A stretch of DNA of 64,000 bases from Amycolatopsis circi (lineage in GTDB: Bacteria > Actinomycetota > Actinomycetes > Mycobacteriales > Pseudonocardiaceae), in contig NZ_PQIA01000006.1 in NCBI RefSeq assembly GCF_003385235.1, positions 1-64,000 on the forward strand. Direction: 5' to 3'. The position numbers and the translations under genes were made by a program. Shown piece after piece: positions 36,578-45,668 of this stretch. Positions within the stretch are counted from its first letter, which is position 1. Every line of letters starts with the position of its first letter. The notes beneath the pieces were generated by a model. That model saw only the letters and a list, made by a program, of their open reading frames with translations. It was not told the origin of the DNA and searched no databases.

Positions 36578-37242
36578 GTCGTTCTCCAGTGCACAGCGCG
36601 AGTCGAGGCGCGCGAGGCCAACGGGTTGCCGCGCCGGAAAACGGCGCGCTGAGACCCGCCCGGGCCGGTGCTGGATCTGCGAGGGGCGGGTCGCAGGACC
36701 GTCAGCTGAAGAGAACGATGAACTGGAACATCGACGTCACCGTATCAGGGACAGCTCGGGTGGCAGTCAGTTTTTGGGGCGGGTGCCGGTTGCTGGGCTG
36801 GCTCCTGGCGAGATAAGTCCACAAAGGACTCAGGCCCGGCGAACCCGTCCGTCCGTGACGCCGGACCCCCGTAGGGCCAGGCCGGTTAGCTCGGCTCGGC
36901 AAGGCGCTGCGGATCGTCTGAGCTGTCAACCGGACCTGCGCCACCACATCGAGCAGCCACACCCTCGGCAACCGACATTTCGGACGCGATGGACCGGCCA
37001 GTGGTGTGCGCCCGATGAACAACAGCTCTCTCTGGATCGGTTACGCAACTCGGTGGCACCCACCCGCCGTACTCACTCAAGTGGGTGACCTGCGACGGGG
37101 TTGACTGCGGTTCTCCGCCGCTCCGGTGGCCCAGTCGAGTCACCTGGTCGTGTCTGGTTTCGAAACCGTGAACAACAGTAGGTAATCTTCCGTAACGGGT
37201 GCGGGGAGCCGCCTCCAACCCACGGTTTGCCGGAGGGCTTCG
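36578..37242. other. Non-coding interval between MFS and response regulator genes
   Basis: 665 bases without a credible gene. Short frames exist on both strands but lack family resemblance, ribosome sites and codon-position bias. It must hold the promoters of the leftward MFS gene and the rightward response regulator. The one marked element is the palindrome at 37156-37167. It may be a remnant of a lost gene. Confidence 0.6.
37156..37167. promoter_or_regulatory. 12-base palindrome upstream of orphan response regulator
   Basis: GGTTTCGAAACC is a perfect palindrome 76 bases upstream of the TTG start. NarL-type regulators commonly bind such inverted repeats, so autoregulation is possible. Confidence 0.45.
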
Positions 37243-37896
37243 TTGATCAAGCTCATGTTCGCCGACGACGAGGAACTAGTTCGGTCGGGGCTGCGCGCCA
37301 TGATGTCCGGGGCGTCGGACATCGAGATCGTGGGCGAGGCAAGCGACGGCAGATCGGCGGTCGAGGTCGCCCGTCGCTATCACCCCGACGTCGCGCTGCT
37401 CGACATCAAGATGCGCGCCCCTGACGACGGCATTCGCGCACTTCGGGCCATTCTCGCGCTGCCCGATCCGCCGACTGTCGCCATGCTCACCACCTTCGAC
37501 ATCGACGAGTACGTCAGCCTCGCGCTGCGGCTCGGCGCCAACGGTTTCCTGCTGAAGGACATCGACCCGGCGGCGTTGCTGCGCGCGGTGCGCGACCTGG
37601 CCAAGGGCGGTGCCGTCCTCGATCCGGGCGTGGCCGTCCGCATGGTGCAGAGCCACCGTGACGAGCAGCGGGCCGCGCAGCCGGCGCGCAAGCTCCTGGC
37701 CTCGCTGTCCGAACGCGAACGCGAGGTCGTCGCGCTGATCGGGCAGGGGCTGTCGAACGCCGAGATCGGCGGGCGGCTGCACCTGTCCGAGGCGACGGTG
37801 AAGGGGTACGTCTCGGCCGTGCTGTCGAAGATCGGCGCGGCCAACCGGGTGCAGGCCGCGCTCCTGGCCTACCGCGGCGGGCTCCTCGACCAGTAG
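37243..37896 (+). CDS. NarL/FixJ-type response regulator without adjacent kinase
   Basis: 217 residues. Receiver domain 1-120 with acidic pocket FADDEE, phospho-acceptor Asp in VALLDIKMR, Thr in MLTTFD and Lys in FLLKDI; LuxR helix-turn-helix at ~150-210 (LSEREREVVALIGQGLSNAEIGGRLHLSEATVKGYVSAVLSKIGAANRVQAALLAY). The start is TTG at 37243 with CGGAGGG 6 bases upstream. No histidine kinase gene lies nearby, so it is an orphan or its partner is elsewhere. The next gene begins 9 bases later and may be co-transcribed. Confidence 0.92.
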   Translation: MIKLMFADDEELVRSGLRAMMSGASDIEIVGEASDGRSAVEVARRYHPDVALLDIKMRAPDDGIRALRAILALPDPPTVAMLTTFDIDEYVSLALRLGANGFLLKDIDPAALLRAVRDLAKGGAVLDPGVAVRMVQSHRDEQRAAQPARKLLASLSEREREVVALIGQGLSNAEIGGRLHLSEATVKGYVSAVLSKIGAANRVQAALLAYRGGLLDQ

Positions 37897-37905
37897 AACC
37901 AGCAG

Positions 37906-38526
37906 ATGCTGCTGATCGCGCTCGAGTTCCTGGGGCTGGTGGCGTTCGCGGCGTCCGGGGCGCTGGCCGCGGTCCGGGCGCGGCTGGACGTGTTCGGCGT
38001 CGTCGTGGTCGGACTGACCACGGCGCTCGGCGGCGGCATCATCCGCGACGTGCTCCTCGGCATCCATCCGCCGACGTCCCTGCGCAACTGGCCGTACCTG
38101 GCCGTTTGCGCGGCGACGGCGCTGGTCGTGTTCGCCTTCCACCCGCAGGTCGCCCGGCTGCGGCACGCGGTGCTGCTCGCGGACGCGGTCGGGCTCGGCG
38201 TGTTCGCCACGGCCGGGACGACGCTGGCGCTCAACGCGGGCGCGACCGGGTACGCCGCGTGCCTGATCGGCATGACCAGCGGCATCGGCGGCGGCGCGGT
38301 CCGCGACCTGCTGCTGCGGGAGATCCCGCTCGTGCTCCGCAAGGAGATCTACGCGATGGCCGCGCTGACCGGCGCGGTCTGCGTCTGGGCGGGACACGCG
38401 CTGAGCCTCCCGTCGGGAGTGGTCACGACCTTCTCGGCGATGGTCGTGGTCGCGATCCGCGTGCTCGCGCTTTGGCGGCACTGGAACGCTCCGGTCGCGC
38501 GGCCGCCGGAAGAGCGCTCGTTGTGA
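37906..38526 (+). CDS. TRIC/UPF0126-family membrane channel
   Basis: 206 residues, about seven hydrophobic segments in two repeated halves. Each half has the family motif: ALGGGIIRDVLLG at about residue 46 and GIGGGAVRDLLLRE at about residue 129. Bacterial TRIC proteins form trimeric monovalent cation channels in the inner membrane. The gene follows the response regulator by 9 bases. It is converged on by the small lipoprotein-like gene, 2 bases away. Confidence 0.9.
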   Translation: MLLIALEFLGLVAFAASGALAAVRARLDVFGVVVVGLTTALGGGIIRDVLLGIHPPTSLRNWPYLAVCAATALVVFAFHPQVARLRHAVLLADAVGLGVFATAGTTLALNAGATGYAACLIGMTSGIGGGAVRDLLLREIPLVLRKEIYAMAALTGAVCVWAGHALSLPSGVVTTFSAMVVVAIRVLALWRHWNAPVARPPEERSL

Positions 38527-38528
38527 TG

Positions 38529-38903
38529 TCAGCTGCAGATGTGGATGTGCTTCCCGCCGACGCAGGTGCGCACGTGCGGGTGCGGAATGTGCGGTACGTG
38601 CACGCCCGAGTCGTCGGGCAGAGGTATGTCGGTGGTGCCGGACCCGGTTCCGGTGTCGACGGGATCGTCGGAGGGGAGCGAGTACGTCGGCGTCGAGGTG
38701 GGCGTGTCCTGGGTCGTAGGCAGTTCAGACGCCGGAGCTGGGCTGTAAGCAGGTGCCGAAGTCGTCGTGAGCGGGACCGTTGCGGAGGAGGGCGCGGCCG
38801 GTCCGGCGTCCTTGCTGCTGCACGCGTTGCCGATCATCCCGATGACGGCGAGTACAAAGATTCCCGCCAGCCAGCCGGGGCCGAGCCTCTTCCGATGGGC
38901 CAT
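38529..38903 (-). CDS. Small secreted or lipid-anchored Ser/Thr/Pro-rich protein
   Basis: 124 residues. A basic start MAHRKRLGPG, hydrophobic WLAGIFVLAVIGMIG and then NACSSKD resemble a type II signal peptide, though the lipobox (GNAC) is imperfect. Residues 30-90 are Ala/Ser/Thr/Pro-rich, likely a disordered wall-spanning linker. The C terminus is His-rich with two cysteines (HVPHIPHPHVRTCVGGKHIHICS), which could bind metal. Function unknown. It is divergent from the MprA-like regulator gene. Confidence 0.75.
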   Translation of the reverse strand: MAHRKRLGPGWLAGIFVLAVIGMIGNACSSKDAGPAAPSSATVPLTTTSAPAYSPAPASELPTTQDTPTSTPTYSLPSDDPVDTGTGSGTTDIPLPDDSGVHVPHIPHPHVRTCVGGKHIHICS

Positions 38904-39006
38904 CAGCGCTCCTCGTTCTCAAAGTTCAGCTGATGGTCGCGACCGCCGTTCCGCCTGTTACGCGCCGCGCTCCGAGGAAATGCTCTTTGTGTGTTCTGCG
39001 TGTGTT

Positions 39007-39023
39007 CTTAGGCGGGTCTCAGC
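39007..39023. promoter_or_regulatory. Direct repeat CTTAGG-N5-CTCAGC upstream of mprA-like gene
   Basis: CTTAGG (39007-39012) and CTCAGC (39018-39023) start 11 bases apart, one helical turn, 22 bases before the regulator ATG. The same pair with the same spacing precedes the HtrA gene (43203-43219). OmpR-type regulators bind such direct repeats, and from memory the mycobacterial MprA box is also two loosely conserved direct repeats. Confidence 0.6.
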
Positions 39024-39044
39024 ACTCTGCGTAAGACTGACGCC

Positions 39045-39737
39045 ATGCGCATCCTCGTAGTGGACGACGACCGTGCCGTCCGTGAATCGCTCCGGCGGTC
39101 TTTGGAGTTCAACGGCTACACCGTGGAGCTCGCGAGCGATGGTGCGCAGGCCTTGGAGACGATCTTGGCCAACCGTCCGGACGCGATGGTTCTCGACGTC
39201 ATGATGCCGCGCCTCGACGGGCTCGAAGTAGCCCGCCGCCTTCGCAGCACCGGCGATGACCTGCCGATTCTCGTCCTGACCGCCCGCGACACCGTCTCCG
39301 ACCGGGTCTCCGGCCTCGATGCTGGCGCCGACGACTACCTGCCCAAGCCGTTCGCCCTGGAGGAACTGCTCGCCCGGTTGCGCGCACTGCTGCGCCGCGC
39401 CGCGCCGGACGGTCAGCAGGGCGAGACGTCGGAGGCGCTGTCGTTCGCCGACTTGACGCTCGACCCGGGCACTCGCGAGGTCCGCCGCGGCGGTCGCGAG
39501 ATCAGTCTCACCCGCACCGAGTTCGCGCTGCTCGAGCTGTTCCTCTCGTACCCCAAGCACGTGCTGACCCGCGGAAGGATCCTGGAGGAAGTATGGGGTT
39601 ACGACTTCCCGACGTCGGGCAACGCGCTGGAGGTCTACGTCGGTTATTTGCGCCGCAAGACGGAGGCGGACAACGAACCGAGGCTGATCCACACGGTGCG
39701 TGGAGTGGGGTACGTCCTTCGCGAGACTCCGCCGTGA
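39045..39737 (+). CDS. mprA: MprA-like OmpR-family response regulator
   Basis: 230 residues. Receiver domain with [32 protein letters not shown], phospho-acceptor Asp in [12 protein letters not shown] and Lys in [15 protein letters not shown]; winged helix at ~140-225 ending [14 protein letters not shown]. The sequence and the pairing with the next kinase and a PepD-like protease match mycobacterial MprA, the envelope-stress regulator. The stop overlaps the kinase start (GTGA). A repeat pair upstream suggests autoregulation. Confidence 0.9.
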   Translation: MRILVVDDDRAVRESLRRSLEFNGYTVELASDGAQALETILANRPDAMVLDVMMPRLDGLEVARRLRSTGDDLPILVLTARDTVSDRVSGLDAGADDYLPKPFALEELLARLRALLRRAAPDGQQGETSEALSFADLTLDPGTREVRRGGREISLTRTEFALLELFLSYPKHVLTRGRILEEVWGYDFPTSGNALEVYVGYLRRKTEADNEPRLIHTVRGVGYVLRETPP

Positions 39738-41173
39738 CCGACCGCCCGGCGGGCGAGCAGGCCGCGCCGGCGGGGGAGGTCCCCGATCCGCGGGGCACCC
39801 GGTGGAGCACCCGCCGGTTCTCGCTGCGCGGCCGCGTCACCTTGCTCGCCGCCGCGTGTGTGGCAGGTGCGGTGGCGCTCGTTTCCCTGTGCGCGTACCT
39901 GGTGGTGCGCAACAACCTCCTCAGCCAGCTCGACGACAACCTGCTTGCCCGCGCACATGCCGCGGCGAACTCGCCGCAGGTGCCGACCGACCAGCTGCGC
40001 GAGGTGCCGGGAGCCTTGCTGGCCAGCGCTGACCTGCAGATCGGCCAGCTGAACGGCGTCACCGGCGACCTGATCTATCCGCAGCCGGGCACCCGGCCGC
40101 CGGTAGGCCCGGCCGAGATGCGTGTCGCGACTGGGCTGCTGCCCCAGTCGCTGCGCACCGACGCGACCACTGGCATGCGGGTGGTCGCGGTGCCGCTCGG
40201 GCACGGGCAGGCGATCGTGCTGGCGCAGTCGATGGCTCCGACGATGCGCGCGCTGAACCAGCTGTCCGTGGTGCTGTTCCTGGTCGGCGGCGCCGGGATC
40301 GTGGTGGCCGCGGGCGCGGGCACAGCGGTCGCGCGCGCCGGACTGCGCCCGGTCGACCGGCTGACGTCGGCCGCCGAGCGGGTGGCCGCGACCGGCGACC
40401 TGCGTCCGATCCCGGTGAGCGGCGACGACGAACTCGCCCGGCTCACGCACAGTTTCAACATCATGCTCGGCACCGTCGCGGACTCGCAGGAACGGCAGCG
40501 GCAACTGGTCGCCGACGCCGGGCACGAGCTGCGCACGCCGCTCACTTCCATGCGCACCAACCTGGAACTGCTGTTGTCGGCCGACCGTCCGGGCGCGCCG
40601 TCGCTGCCGGCGGAGGACCGCACCGACATCGAGGCCGACATCCGCGGCCAGCTCGACGAGCTGACCCAGCTCATCGGCGACCTCGTGGAGCTGGCGCGGC
40701 AGGACGAGCCGCGTGAGCAGGCCGAACGCGTCGACCTGATGGACGTGGTCGAGCGCGCCCTCGACCGGGCGCGCCGCCGGGCGGGTGAGATCGAGTTCGA
40801 GGTCGCGCTGCAGCCGTGGGTGCTCACCGGCGACAACAGCTCGCTCGAGCGAGCGGTGCTGAACCTGCTCGACAATGCGGTGAAGTTTTCGCCGCAGGGT
40901 TCGCGCGTTCGGGTCACGCTGCGTCCGCTCGGCGACGGCACCGCGGTGGTCGAGGTCGCGGACTCCGGGCCCGGCATCGCCGAGGAGGACCTGCCCAAGG
41001 TGTTCGACCGTTTCTACCGCTCGTCGGAGGCGCGCACCCTGCCCGGATCCGGCCTCGGACTGGCGATCGTGAAGCACGCGGCCGAACGGCACGGCGGCAC
41101 GGTGTACGCCAACCGGGCACCGGAAGGCGGGGCTTTGCTCACGATTCGGCTACCAGGGGCGCCGGTCGCCTGA
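39734..41173 (+). CDS. mprB: MprB-like sensor histidine kinase
   Basis: 479 residues from GTG 39734. Membrane segment 1 is at ~36-56, an extracytoplasmic domain of ~115 residues follows, then segment 2 ([22 protein letters not shown]) and a HAMP linker. The phospho-accepting His lies in [13 protein letters not shown] near residue 263; the N box [11 protein letters not shown] and G boxes [11 protein letters not shown] and [11 protein letters not shown] complete the kinase. It forms a pair with the regulator upstream and by synteny should sense envelope stress. Overlap with the regulator stop is 4 bases. Confidence 0.9.
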   Translation: MTDRPAGEQAAPAGEVPDPRGTRWSTRRFSLRGRVTLLAAACVAGAVALVSLCAYLVVRNNLLSQLDDNLLARAHAAANSPQVPTDQLREVPGALLASADLQIGQLNGVTGDLIYPQPGTRPPVGPAEMRVATGLLPQSLRTDATTGMRVVAVPLGHGQAIVLAQSMAPTMRALNQLSVVLFLVGGAGIVVAAGAGTAVARAGLRPVDRLTSAAERVAATGDLRPIPVSGDDELARLTHSFNIMLGTVADSQERQRQLVADAGHELRTPLTSMRTNLELLLSADRPGAPSLPAEDRTDIEADIRGQLDELTQLIGDLVELARQDEPREQAERVDLMDVVERALDRARRRAGEIEFEVALQPWVLTGDNSSLERAVLNLLDNAVKFSPQGSRVRVTLRPLGDGTAVVEVADSGPGIAEEDLPKVFDRFYRSSEARTLPGSGLGLAIVKHAAERHGGTVYANRAPEGGALLTIRLPGAPVA

Positions 41174-41240
41174 ATTGGTGGCCACGCTTGGCGGTCGCCC
41201 GGCAGGGGGACGCTCGATCTGCACGTCGCGCACGCCTGAT

Positions 41241-41272
41241 GTTGAATCGTGTAGGATTTTGTGTAGTTGAAT
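41241..41272. promoter_or_regulatory. GTTGAAT direct repeats upstream of deoR-galT
   Basis: GTTGAAT occurs at 41241-41247 and 41266-41272, 25 bases apart, within an AT-rich stretch that also has TAGGAT (41252-41257) as a possible -10 box. DeoR proteins often bind repeated sites around their own promoters, so this is a candidate operator. Confidence 0.5.
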
Positions 41273-41293
41273 GGGTGTGCTTGGGGAGTGGCG

Positions 41294-42094
41294 GTGCTCG
41301 CGCGGCAGCGACAGGCGGTGATCCTCGAGGAAGCACGCCGGACCGGTGCGGTCCGGGTCAGTGACCTCGTCGCGAGGCTCGGCGTCTCCGATATGACGGT
41401 CCGCCGCGACCTCGACGTGCTCGCGGGCCGCGGCCTGGTCGAGAAGGTCTACGGCGGCGCGACCTCTCTGGTCGGCAAGAGCACCGACGAACCGGGGTTC
41501 GAGGCGAAGTCGGTGCGCCAGCGCGCGCAGAAGGAAGCCATCGCCGAACTGGCCGCCACCCTCGTCAAGCCGGGCACCGCGATCGGCCTGTCCGCGGGCA
41601 CCACCACCTGGACGCTCGCGCACGCGCTCGACGGCATCGAGGGCCTCACCATCGTCACCAACTCGATCCACGTCGCCGACGTGCTGCGCAGCGCCGCCCA
41701 GCCGGACCGCACGGTGGTCCTCACCGGCGGGGTGCGGACTCCCTCGGACGCGCTGGTCGGCCCGGTCGCCGTGCAGAGCCTGCGCACGCTGCACCTCGAC
41801 CTGGTGTTCCTCGGCGTGCACGGGATGGCGGTGGGGCCCGGGTTCACCACCCCGAACCTCACCGAAAGCGAGACCGACCGCGCGCTGGTGGAGGCCGGAC
41901 GGCGGCTGGTGGTGCTCGCCGACCACACGAAGTGGGGCACGGTCGGCATTTCCACGATCGCGGACCTGGAGGAAGCCCAGGTCGTGGTGACCGACGACGG
42001 ATTGGACGACCGCGCGCGGGAAGCCCTCGCGGAGCGGGTCGGAGAACTCATGATCGCCGAAACGGCGGAGAACCTCGAGGCAGAAGAAGCGTGA
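41294..42094 (+). CDS. DeoR-family sugar-metabolism repressor
   Basis: 266 residues. The start is taken as GTG 41294 (VLARQRQAVILEEARRTGAVRVSDLVARLGVSDMTVRRDLDVLAGRGL), placing the DeoR helix-turn-helix at the N terminus as usual, with GGGGAG 7 bases upstream. The C-terminal sugar-phosphate sensor domain follows (AIGLSAGTTTWTLA, VVLTGG, LVVLADHTKWG). It is coupled by GTGA to galT, so galactose or a sugar phosphate is the likely inducer. Two GTTGAAT repeats lie just upstream. Confidence 0.9.
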   Translation: MLARQRQAVILEEARRTGAVRVSDLVARLGVSDMTVRRDLDVLAGRGLVEKVYGGATSLVGKSTDEPGFEAKSVRQRAQKEAIAELAATLVKPGTAIGLSAGTTTWTLAHALDGIEGLTIVTNSIHVADVLRSAAQPDRTVVLTGGVRTPSDALVGPVAVQSLRTLHLDLVFLGVHGMAVGPGFTTPNLTESETDRALVEAGRRLVVLADHTKWGTVGISTIADLEEAQVVVTDDGLDDRAREALAERVGELMIAETAENLEAEEA

Positions 42095-43161
42095 AACGCA
42101 CTGTGCGGCACCTGGCCGACGGCCGGGAGATCATCTATTTCGACCACACCGACGCCCACGAGCGGCTCGCCGCGGACACCCGGGACCTGCCGCCGGTCGC
42201 GGCGGCCTCGGAGATCCGCCGCGATCCGCTGACCGGCGAATGGGTCGCGATGGCGGCACACCGCCAGACGCGCACGTACAAGCCTCCCGCCGACCTTTGC
42301 CCGCTCTGCCCCACCCGGCCGGGCAAGCCGAGCGAAATCCCCGAAGCCGACTACGACGTCGTCGTGTTCGAGAACCGGTTCCCGTCGTTCTCGCAGCAGG
42401 CCACCGGAGATCCGTCCACTGTGGACGGCTTGGGCCTGGTGCCGACCGCGCCGGGCCTCGGCCGCTGCGAGGTCGTGTGCTTCACCAGCGACCACGACGG
42501 CGCGTTTTCGCGGCTGACTCCGGAACAGGTGCGCCTCGTGGTGGACGCCTGGGCCGACCGCACCGCCGCGCTCGCGCAGACGCCTGGCGTGGAACAGGTC
42601 TTCCCGTTCGAGAACCGCGGCGAGGAAATCGGCGTCACGCTCTCGCATCCGCACGGCCAGATCTACGGCTATCCGTTCGTCACGCCTAAGACCGAGCGGA
42701 TGCTGGCGGTCGCGCGGGAACACGGCGGGTCCGTGCTCGGCGACGTGCTGGCGGCGGAACAGAAATCGGGCGAGCGCGTGATCGCCACTGGCGAGCACTG
42801 GACGGCTTTCGTGCCGCCGGCCGCGCGCTGGCCGGTGCACATCCAGATCGTGCCGCACCGGCAGGTCCCGGACCTCCCGGCGCTCACCGACGCCGAGCGC
42901 GACGACTTTTCCCGCGTGTACCTGGACGTGCTGCGCCGATGCGACGCGTTGTACGACCGGCCGCTGCCCTACATCGCGGGCTGGCACCAGGCACCGGTGC
43001 GGCGGGACCGGGAGCTGTCGTGGCTGCACTTGGAGCTGTTCTCGGTGCTGCGGGCCAAGGACAAGCTGAAGTATCTGGCCGGATCCGAGTCGGGCATGGC
43101 GGTCTGGATCAACGACGCCACCCCGGAACAGATCGCGGAGCGGCTTCGCGCGGCAGGCTGA
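42091..43161 (+). CDS. galT: Galactose-1-phosphate uridylyltransferase
   Basis: 356 residues. The zinc site CPLCP is near residue 71 and the HIT-like active site SHPHGQIYGYPF near residues 185-196, with the uridylylated His being the second of HPH; HWTAFVPPAARWPVHIQIVPHR is the C-terminal conserved block. It exchanges UMP between UDP-glucose and galactose-1-phosphate in the Leloir pathway. It is coupled to the deoR-type repressor. No galK or galE follows, so the kinase and epimerase are elsewhere; galU is at 58037. Confidence 0.95.
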   Translation: MKRTVRHLADGREIIYFDHTDAHERLAADTRDLPPVAAASEIRRDPLTGEWVAMAAHRQTRTYKPPADLCPLCPTRPGKPSEIPEADYDVVVFENRFPSFSQQATGDPSTVDGLGLVPTAPGLGRCEVVCFTSDHDGAFSRLTPEQVRLVVDAWADRTAALAQTPGVEQVFPFENRGEEIGVTLSHPHGQIYGYPFVTPKTERMLAVAREHGGSVLGDVLAAEQKSGERVIATGEHWTAFVPPAARWPVHIQIVPHRQVPDLPALTDAERDDFSRVYLDVLRRCDALYDRPLPYIAGWHQAPVRRDRELSWLHLELFSVLRAKDKLKYLAGSESGMAVWINDATPEQIAERLRAAG

Positions 43162-43202
43162 CCGGAAGTCACGGCATACTCATCTACGAAACACAGGTTC
43201 GA

Positions 43203-43233
43203 CTCAGGAACCTCTCAGGCCCAGCCGCTTAGG
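43203..43233. promoter_or_regulatory. CTCAGG direct repeats upstream of HtrA/PepD gene
   Basis: CTCAGG at 43203-43208 and 43214-43219, 11 bases apart, plus CTTAGG at 43228-43233. The first pair has the same sequence type and spacing as the pair before the mprA-like gene, implying shared control by that regulator. Confidence 0.6.
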
Positions 43234-43240
43234 TGAGGAC

Positions 43241-44920
43241 ATGACCGAGAACGACCCCCACGCGCCCGACTCCGCGGCGGGTCGCCAGGACTCGGGCGCC
43301 CAGCCGGGCGCCGAAGGCCAGGCGGCCTGGCAGCAGACCCCGGCTCAGCCAGCGAGCCAATCCCCGTCAGCCGATCCGGCGGGCGGCGACGCGGGTCAGT
43401 CGACTCCAGGCGCGACCGGCACGACTGCCGCGTACGGTTCGGCCGCTGAGGCGTCGGCGGGGATGTCCGGCTCCAGCACGGCCAGCGGCGACACTTCTGG
43501 CGCGTACGGCGCGCCTGCGGGCCCGTACGGCGCCGCCCCTGCTGGCGGCACGGCATACGGGACTGCTCCTTCTGGGACTACGCCGTCCGGCGAGGCGGTG
43601 TACGGCACTGCTCCGACCGGTGGCACGCCGAATCCGTGGTCAGCCCAGGGCGCGGCGGCCCCGCCCGCTGGTGCGCCCCAAAGCGGACAGTTCCCCGGCG
43701 CGCAGCAGGCCACGGCGGGCCAGCCGTACGGCAGCCAATACCCCGGCGGACCGCACACTTCGCCCGCCGGAGGCCCGGCTAATCCTTACGGCGCACCGGG
43801 AACCTCGGTGTACGGCGTCCCCGCGCAGCGCGAGAAGAAGGGTTCGGCGGGCAAGCTCCTCGCGAGCGTCGCCGCCATCTCGCTCGTGATCGGCGGCGTG
43901 GCGGGCGGGACCGTCGGATACCTCACCGGCGGGTCCGGTTCGTCGGTGAGCGCGCTCGACGCGCCGAAACCCGCGCAGCAGACCGGCAACGTGCCCTCCG
44001 GCTCGGTCGAATCGGTGGCGCAGAAGCTGTCGCCGAGCGTGGTCGAACTGCAGGTGTCCGGCCAAACCGCGGCGGGCGAGGGCTCCGGCTTCGTGCTCAG
44101 CAGCGACGGCTACATCCTCACCAACAACCACGTCGTCCAGGTCGCCGCGAACGGCGGCCAGATCCAGGCCGTGTTCCAGGACGGCAAGAAGGCCGCGGCG
44201 AAGGTCGTCGGCCGGGACCCGACCACGGACATCGCCGTGGTGAAGGTGTCCGGTGTCGGCAACCTGACTCCGGTCGAGCTGGGCCGGTCCGACGACCTGC
44301 GGGTCGGGCAGCAGGTCGTGGCCATCGGCTCGCCCTACGAGCTGACCGGCACGGTCACCTCGGGCATCGTCAGCTCGCTGCACCGCCCGGTGCAGGCAGG
44401 CGGCGACGAGACCGACCAGACCACGGTGATGGACGCGATCCAGACCGACGCCGCGATCAACCCCGGCAACTCGGGCGGTCCGCTGTCGAACATGAGCGGC
44501 CAGGTCATCGGCATCAACTCGGCCATCTACAGCCCGAACTCGGGCCGCGGCCAGGGCAGCGGGAGCGAGGGCGGCAACGTCGGCATCGGGTTCGCCATCC
44601 CGATCGACCAGGCGCGCCGCACCGCGCAGGACATCATCAAGACCGGGCACGCGACCCAGACGTTCATCGGCGCGAAGGTCACCGACGCGCCACAGGGCGG
44701 AGCCCAGCTCGGCGACATCACGCCGGGCAGCCCGGCGGAGAAGGCCGGCTTGAAGTCCGGCGACGTGGTGACCAAGATCGACGACCGCGTCATCGACAGC
44801 GCCAACACGCTCGTCGCCGCGATTCGCACGCGCGCCCCGAACGACCAGGTGACCTTCACTCTCGCCGGCGGGCGCACCGTGCAGGTCACCTTGGGCGGGC
44901 AGGCGGTACCGGCCAACTAG
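43241..44920 (+). CDS. pepD: HtrA/PepD-like membrane serine protease with PDZ domain
   Basis: 559 residues. Residues 1-200 are a Gly/Ala/Pro/Tyr-rich cytosolic tail, followed by one membrane helix (~203-230). The trypsin-like domain has His in NNHVV (~296), Asp in TTDIAVV (~329) and Ser in GNSGGP (~410). A PDZ domain occupies ~475-557 (GGAQLGDITPGSPAEKAGLKSGDVV). It should degrade or chaperone misfolded envelope proteins. In mycobacteria pepD directly follows mprAB; here deoR-galT intervenes. The upstream CTCAGG repeats suggest it is still an MprA target. Confidence 0.93.
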   Translation: MTENDPHAPDSAAGRQDSGAQPGAEGQAAWQQTPAQPASQSPSADPAGGDAGQSTPGATGTTAAYGSAAEASAGMSGSSTASGDTSGAYGAPAGPYGAAPAGGTAYGTAPSGTTPSGEAVYGTAPTGGTPNPWSAQGAAAPPAGAPQSGQFPGAQQATAGQPYGSQYPGGPHTSPAGGPANPYGAPGTSVYGVPAQREKKGSAGKLLASVAAISLVIGGVAGGTVGYLTGGSGSSVSALDAPKPAQQTGNVPSGSVESVAQKLSPSVVELQVSGQTAAGEGSGFVLSSDGYILTNNHVVQVAANGGQIQAVFQDGKKAAAKVVGRDPTTDIAVVKVSGVGNLTPVELGRSDDLRVGQQVVAIGSPYELTGTVTSGIVSSLHRPVQAGGDETDQTTVMDAIQTDAAINPGNSGGPLSNMSGQVIGINSAIYSPNSGRGQGSGSEGGNVGIGFAIPIDQARRTAQDIIKTGHATQTFIGAKVTDAPQGGAQLGDITPGSPAEKAGLKSGDVVTKIDDRVIDSANTLVAAIRTRAPNDQVTFTLAGGRTVQVTLGGQAVPAN

Positions 44921-44997
44921 ATCGCTCGGCCGCCGTGGCGCGGCCGAGACCAGCCACGGCTCGACCCCCCTATCCGCGCAGGGGCCGAACCTTTGCA

Positions 44998-45046
44998 GGC
45001 CGCGCGCGACCGGAGCATCCGAGCCGGTCGCGCGTGGCCGTTTTTT
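44998..45046 (+). terminator. Rho-independent terminator after pepD-like gene
   Basis: CGCGCGACCGG (45003-45013) pairs with CCGGTCGCGCG (45024-45034), extended by GGC/GCC flanks, and is followed by T6 (45041-45046). A weaker 9-base stem with no T-run (44925-44933 with 44940-44948) precedes it, directly after the stop codon. Confidence 0.85.
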
Positions 45047-45090
45047 AGCGACCAACGCCGGAAAAACCGGCTCGCGCACGAAAACACGAA

Positions 45091-45131
45091 GAGGCTCTCC
45101 GTGCCGCCTCCGACTCGGCACGGAGAGCCTC
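45091..45131 (-). terminator. Long hairpin terminator for the leftward operon
   Basis: GAGGCTCTCCGTGCCG (45091-45106) and CGGCACGGAGAGCCTC (45116-45131) form a perfect 16-base stem with a 9-base loop. Read on the - strand it is followed by TTCGTGTTTTC, so it ends the operon whose last gene stops at 45216. Confidence 0.8.
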
Positions 45132-45215
45132 TCCGCGTGCGGTGAGGTGCCCACGCGCACGCTCACCGAAACGCCGAATCTGCGGGAAAATTCCGGTACC
45201 GGAAGAAAACCCAGG

Positions 45216-45668
45216 TCAACTACGTGCGCGCGCCCGAATTTTCCGCGCCGCACGAGACCGGACCTGGACAATCCGGACGATCGCCGCGACCAGGACCGCA
45301 CTCCACACCACCGCGAGCGTCGCCGCCAGCCCCAGCCACGTGTTCCCGTCGTGCAGCCCGGGTTTCGGCGGCACGCCATAAGAACGCCACAGCAGCGGGA
45401 ACGCCACGAAACCCAGTACCACCGTCAGCACCGCGCCAACCTGCACCGGTGCCCGCCACGGCCGCGGCAGAACTCGAGCGAGCAGCAGGCCGACCATGCC
45501 CGCGATCGGAGCGAACACCGCGTCGTTGACGACCGGACCGCCGCCGATCCACAGCAACGTCGTGAAGCTGTCCGGCCACGCCGGTGCCGCATAGTCGAGG
45601 AACAGCACGATCCCGTACGCCAACGCCGCCAATCCGGGCAGCGCCAGCACAATCCGCGCGGTCTTCAC
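45216..45668 (-). CDS. Small four-helix membrane protein of the Mo-oxidoreductase operon
   Basis: 150 residues starting with GTG overlapping the upstream stop (GTGA). Four hydrophobic segments are visible (IVLALPGLAALAYGIVLFL, APIAGMVGLLLARVL, VQVGAVLTVVLGFVAFPLL, GLAATLAVVWSAVLVAAIV), with a short Arg-rich tail. There is no recognised domain. Coupling to the cytochrome b/molybdopterin protein suggests it is a partner subunit or membrane anchor in the same electron-transfer system (inference). Confidence 0.75.
   Translation of the reverse strand: MKTARIVLALPGLAALAYGIVLFLDYAAPAWPDSFTTLLWIGGGPVVNDAVFAPIAGMVGLLLARVLPRPWRAPVQVGAVLTVVLGFVAFPLLWRSYGVPPKPGLHDGNTWLGLAATLAVVWSAVLVAAIVRIVQVRSRAARKIRARARS

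Noticed and set aside
36702..37022. 106-residue - strand frame upstream of the response regulator
   Set aside because: No family resemblance, no ribosome site and no codon-position bias.
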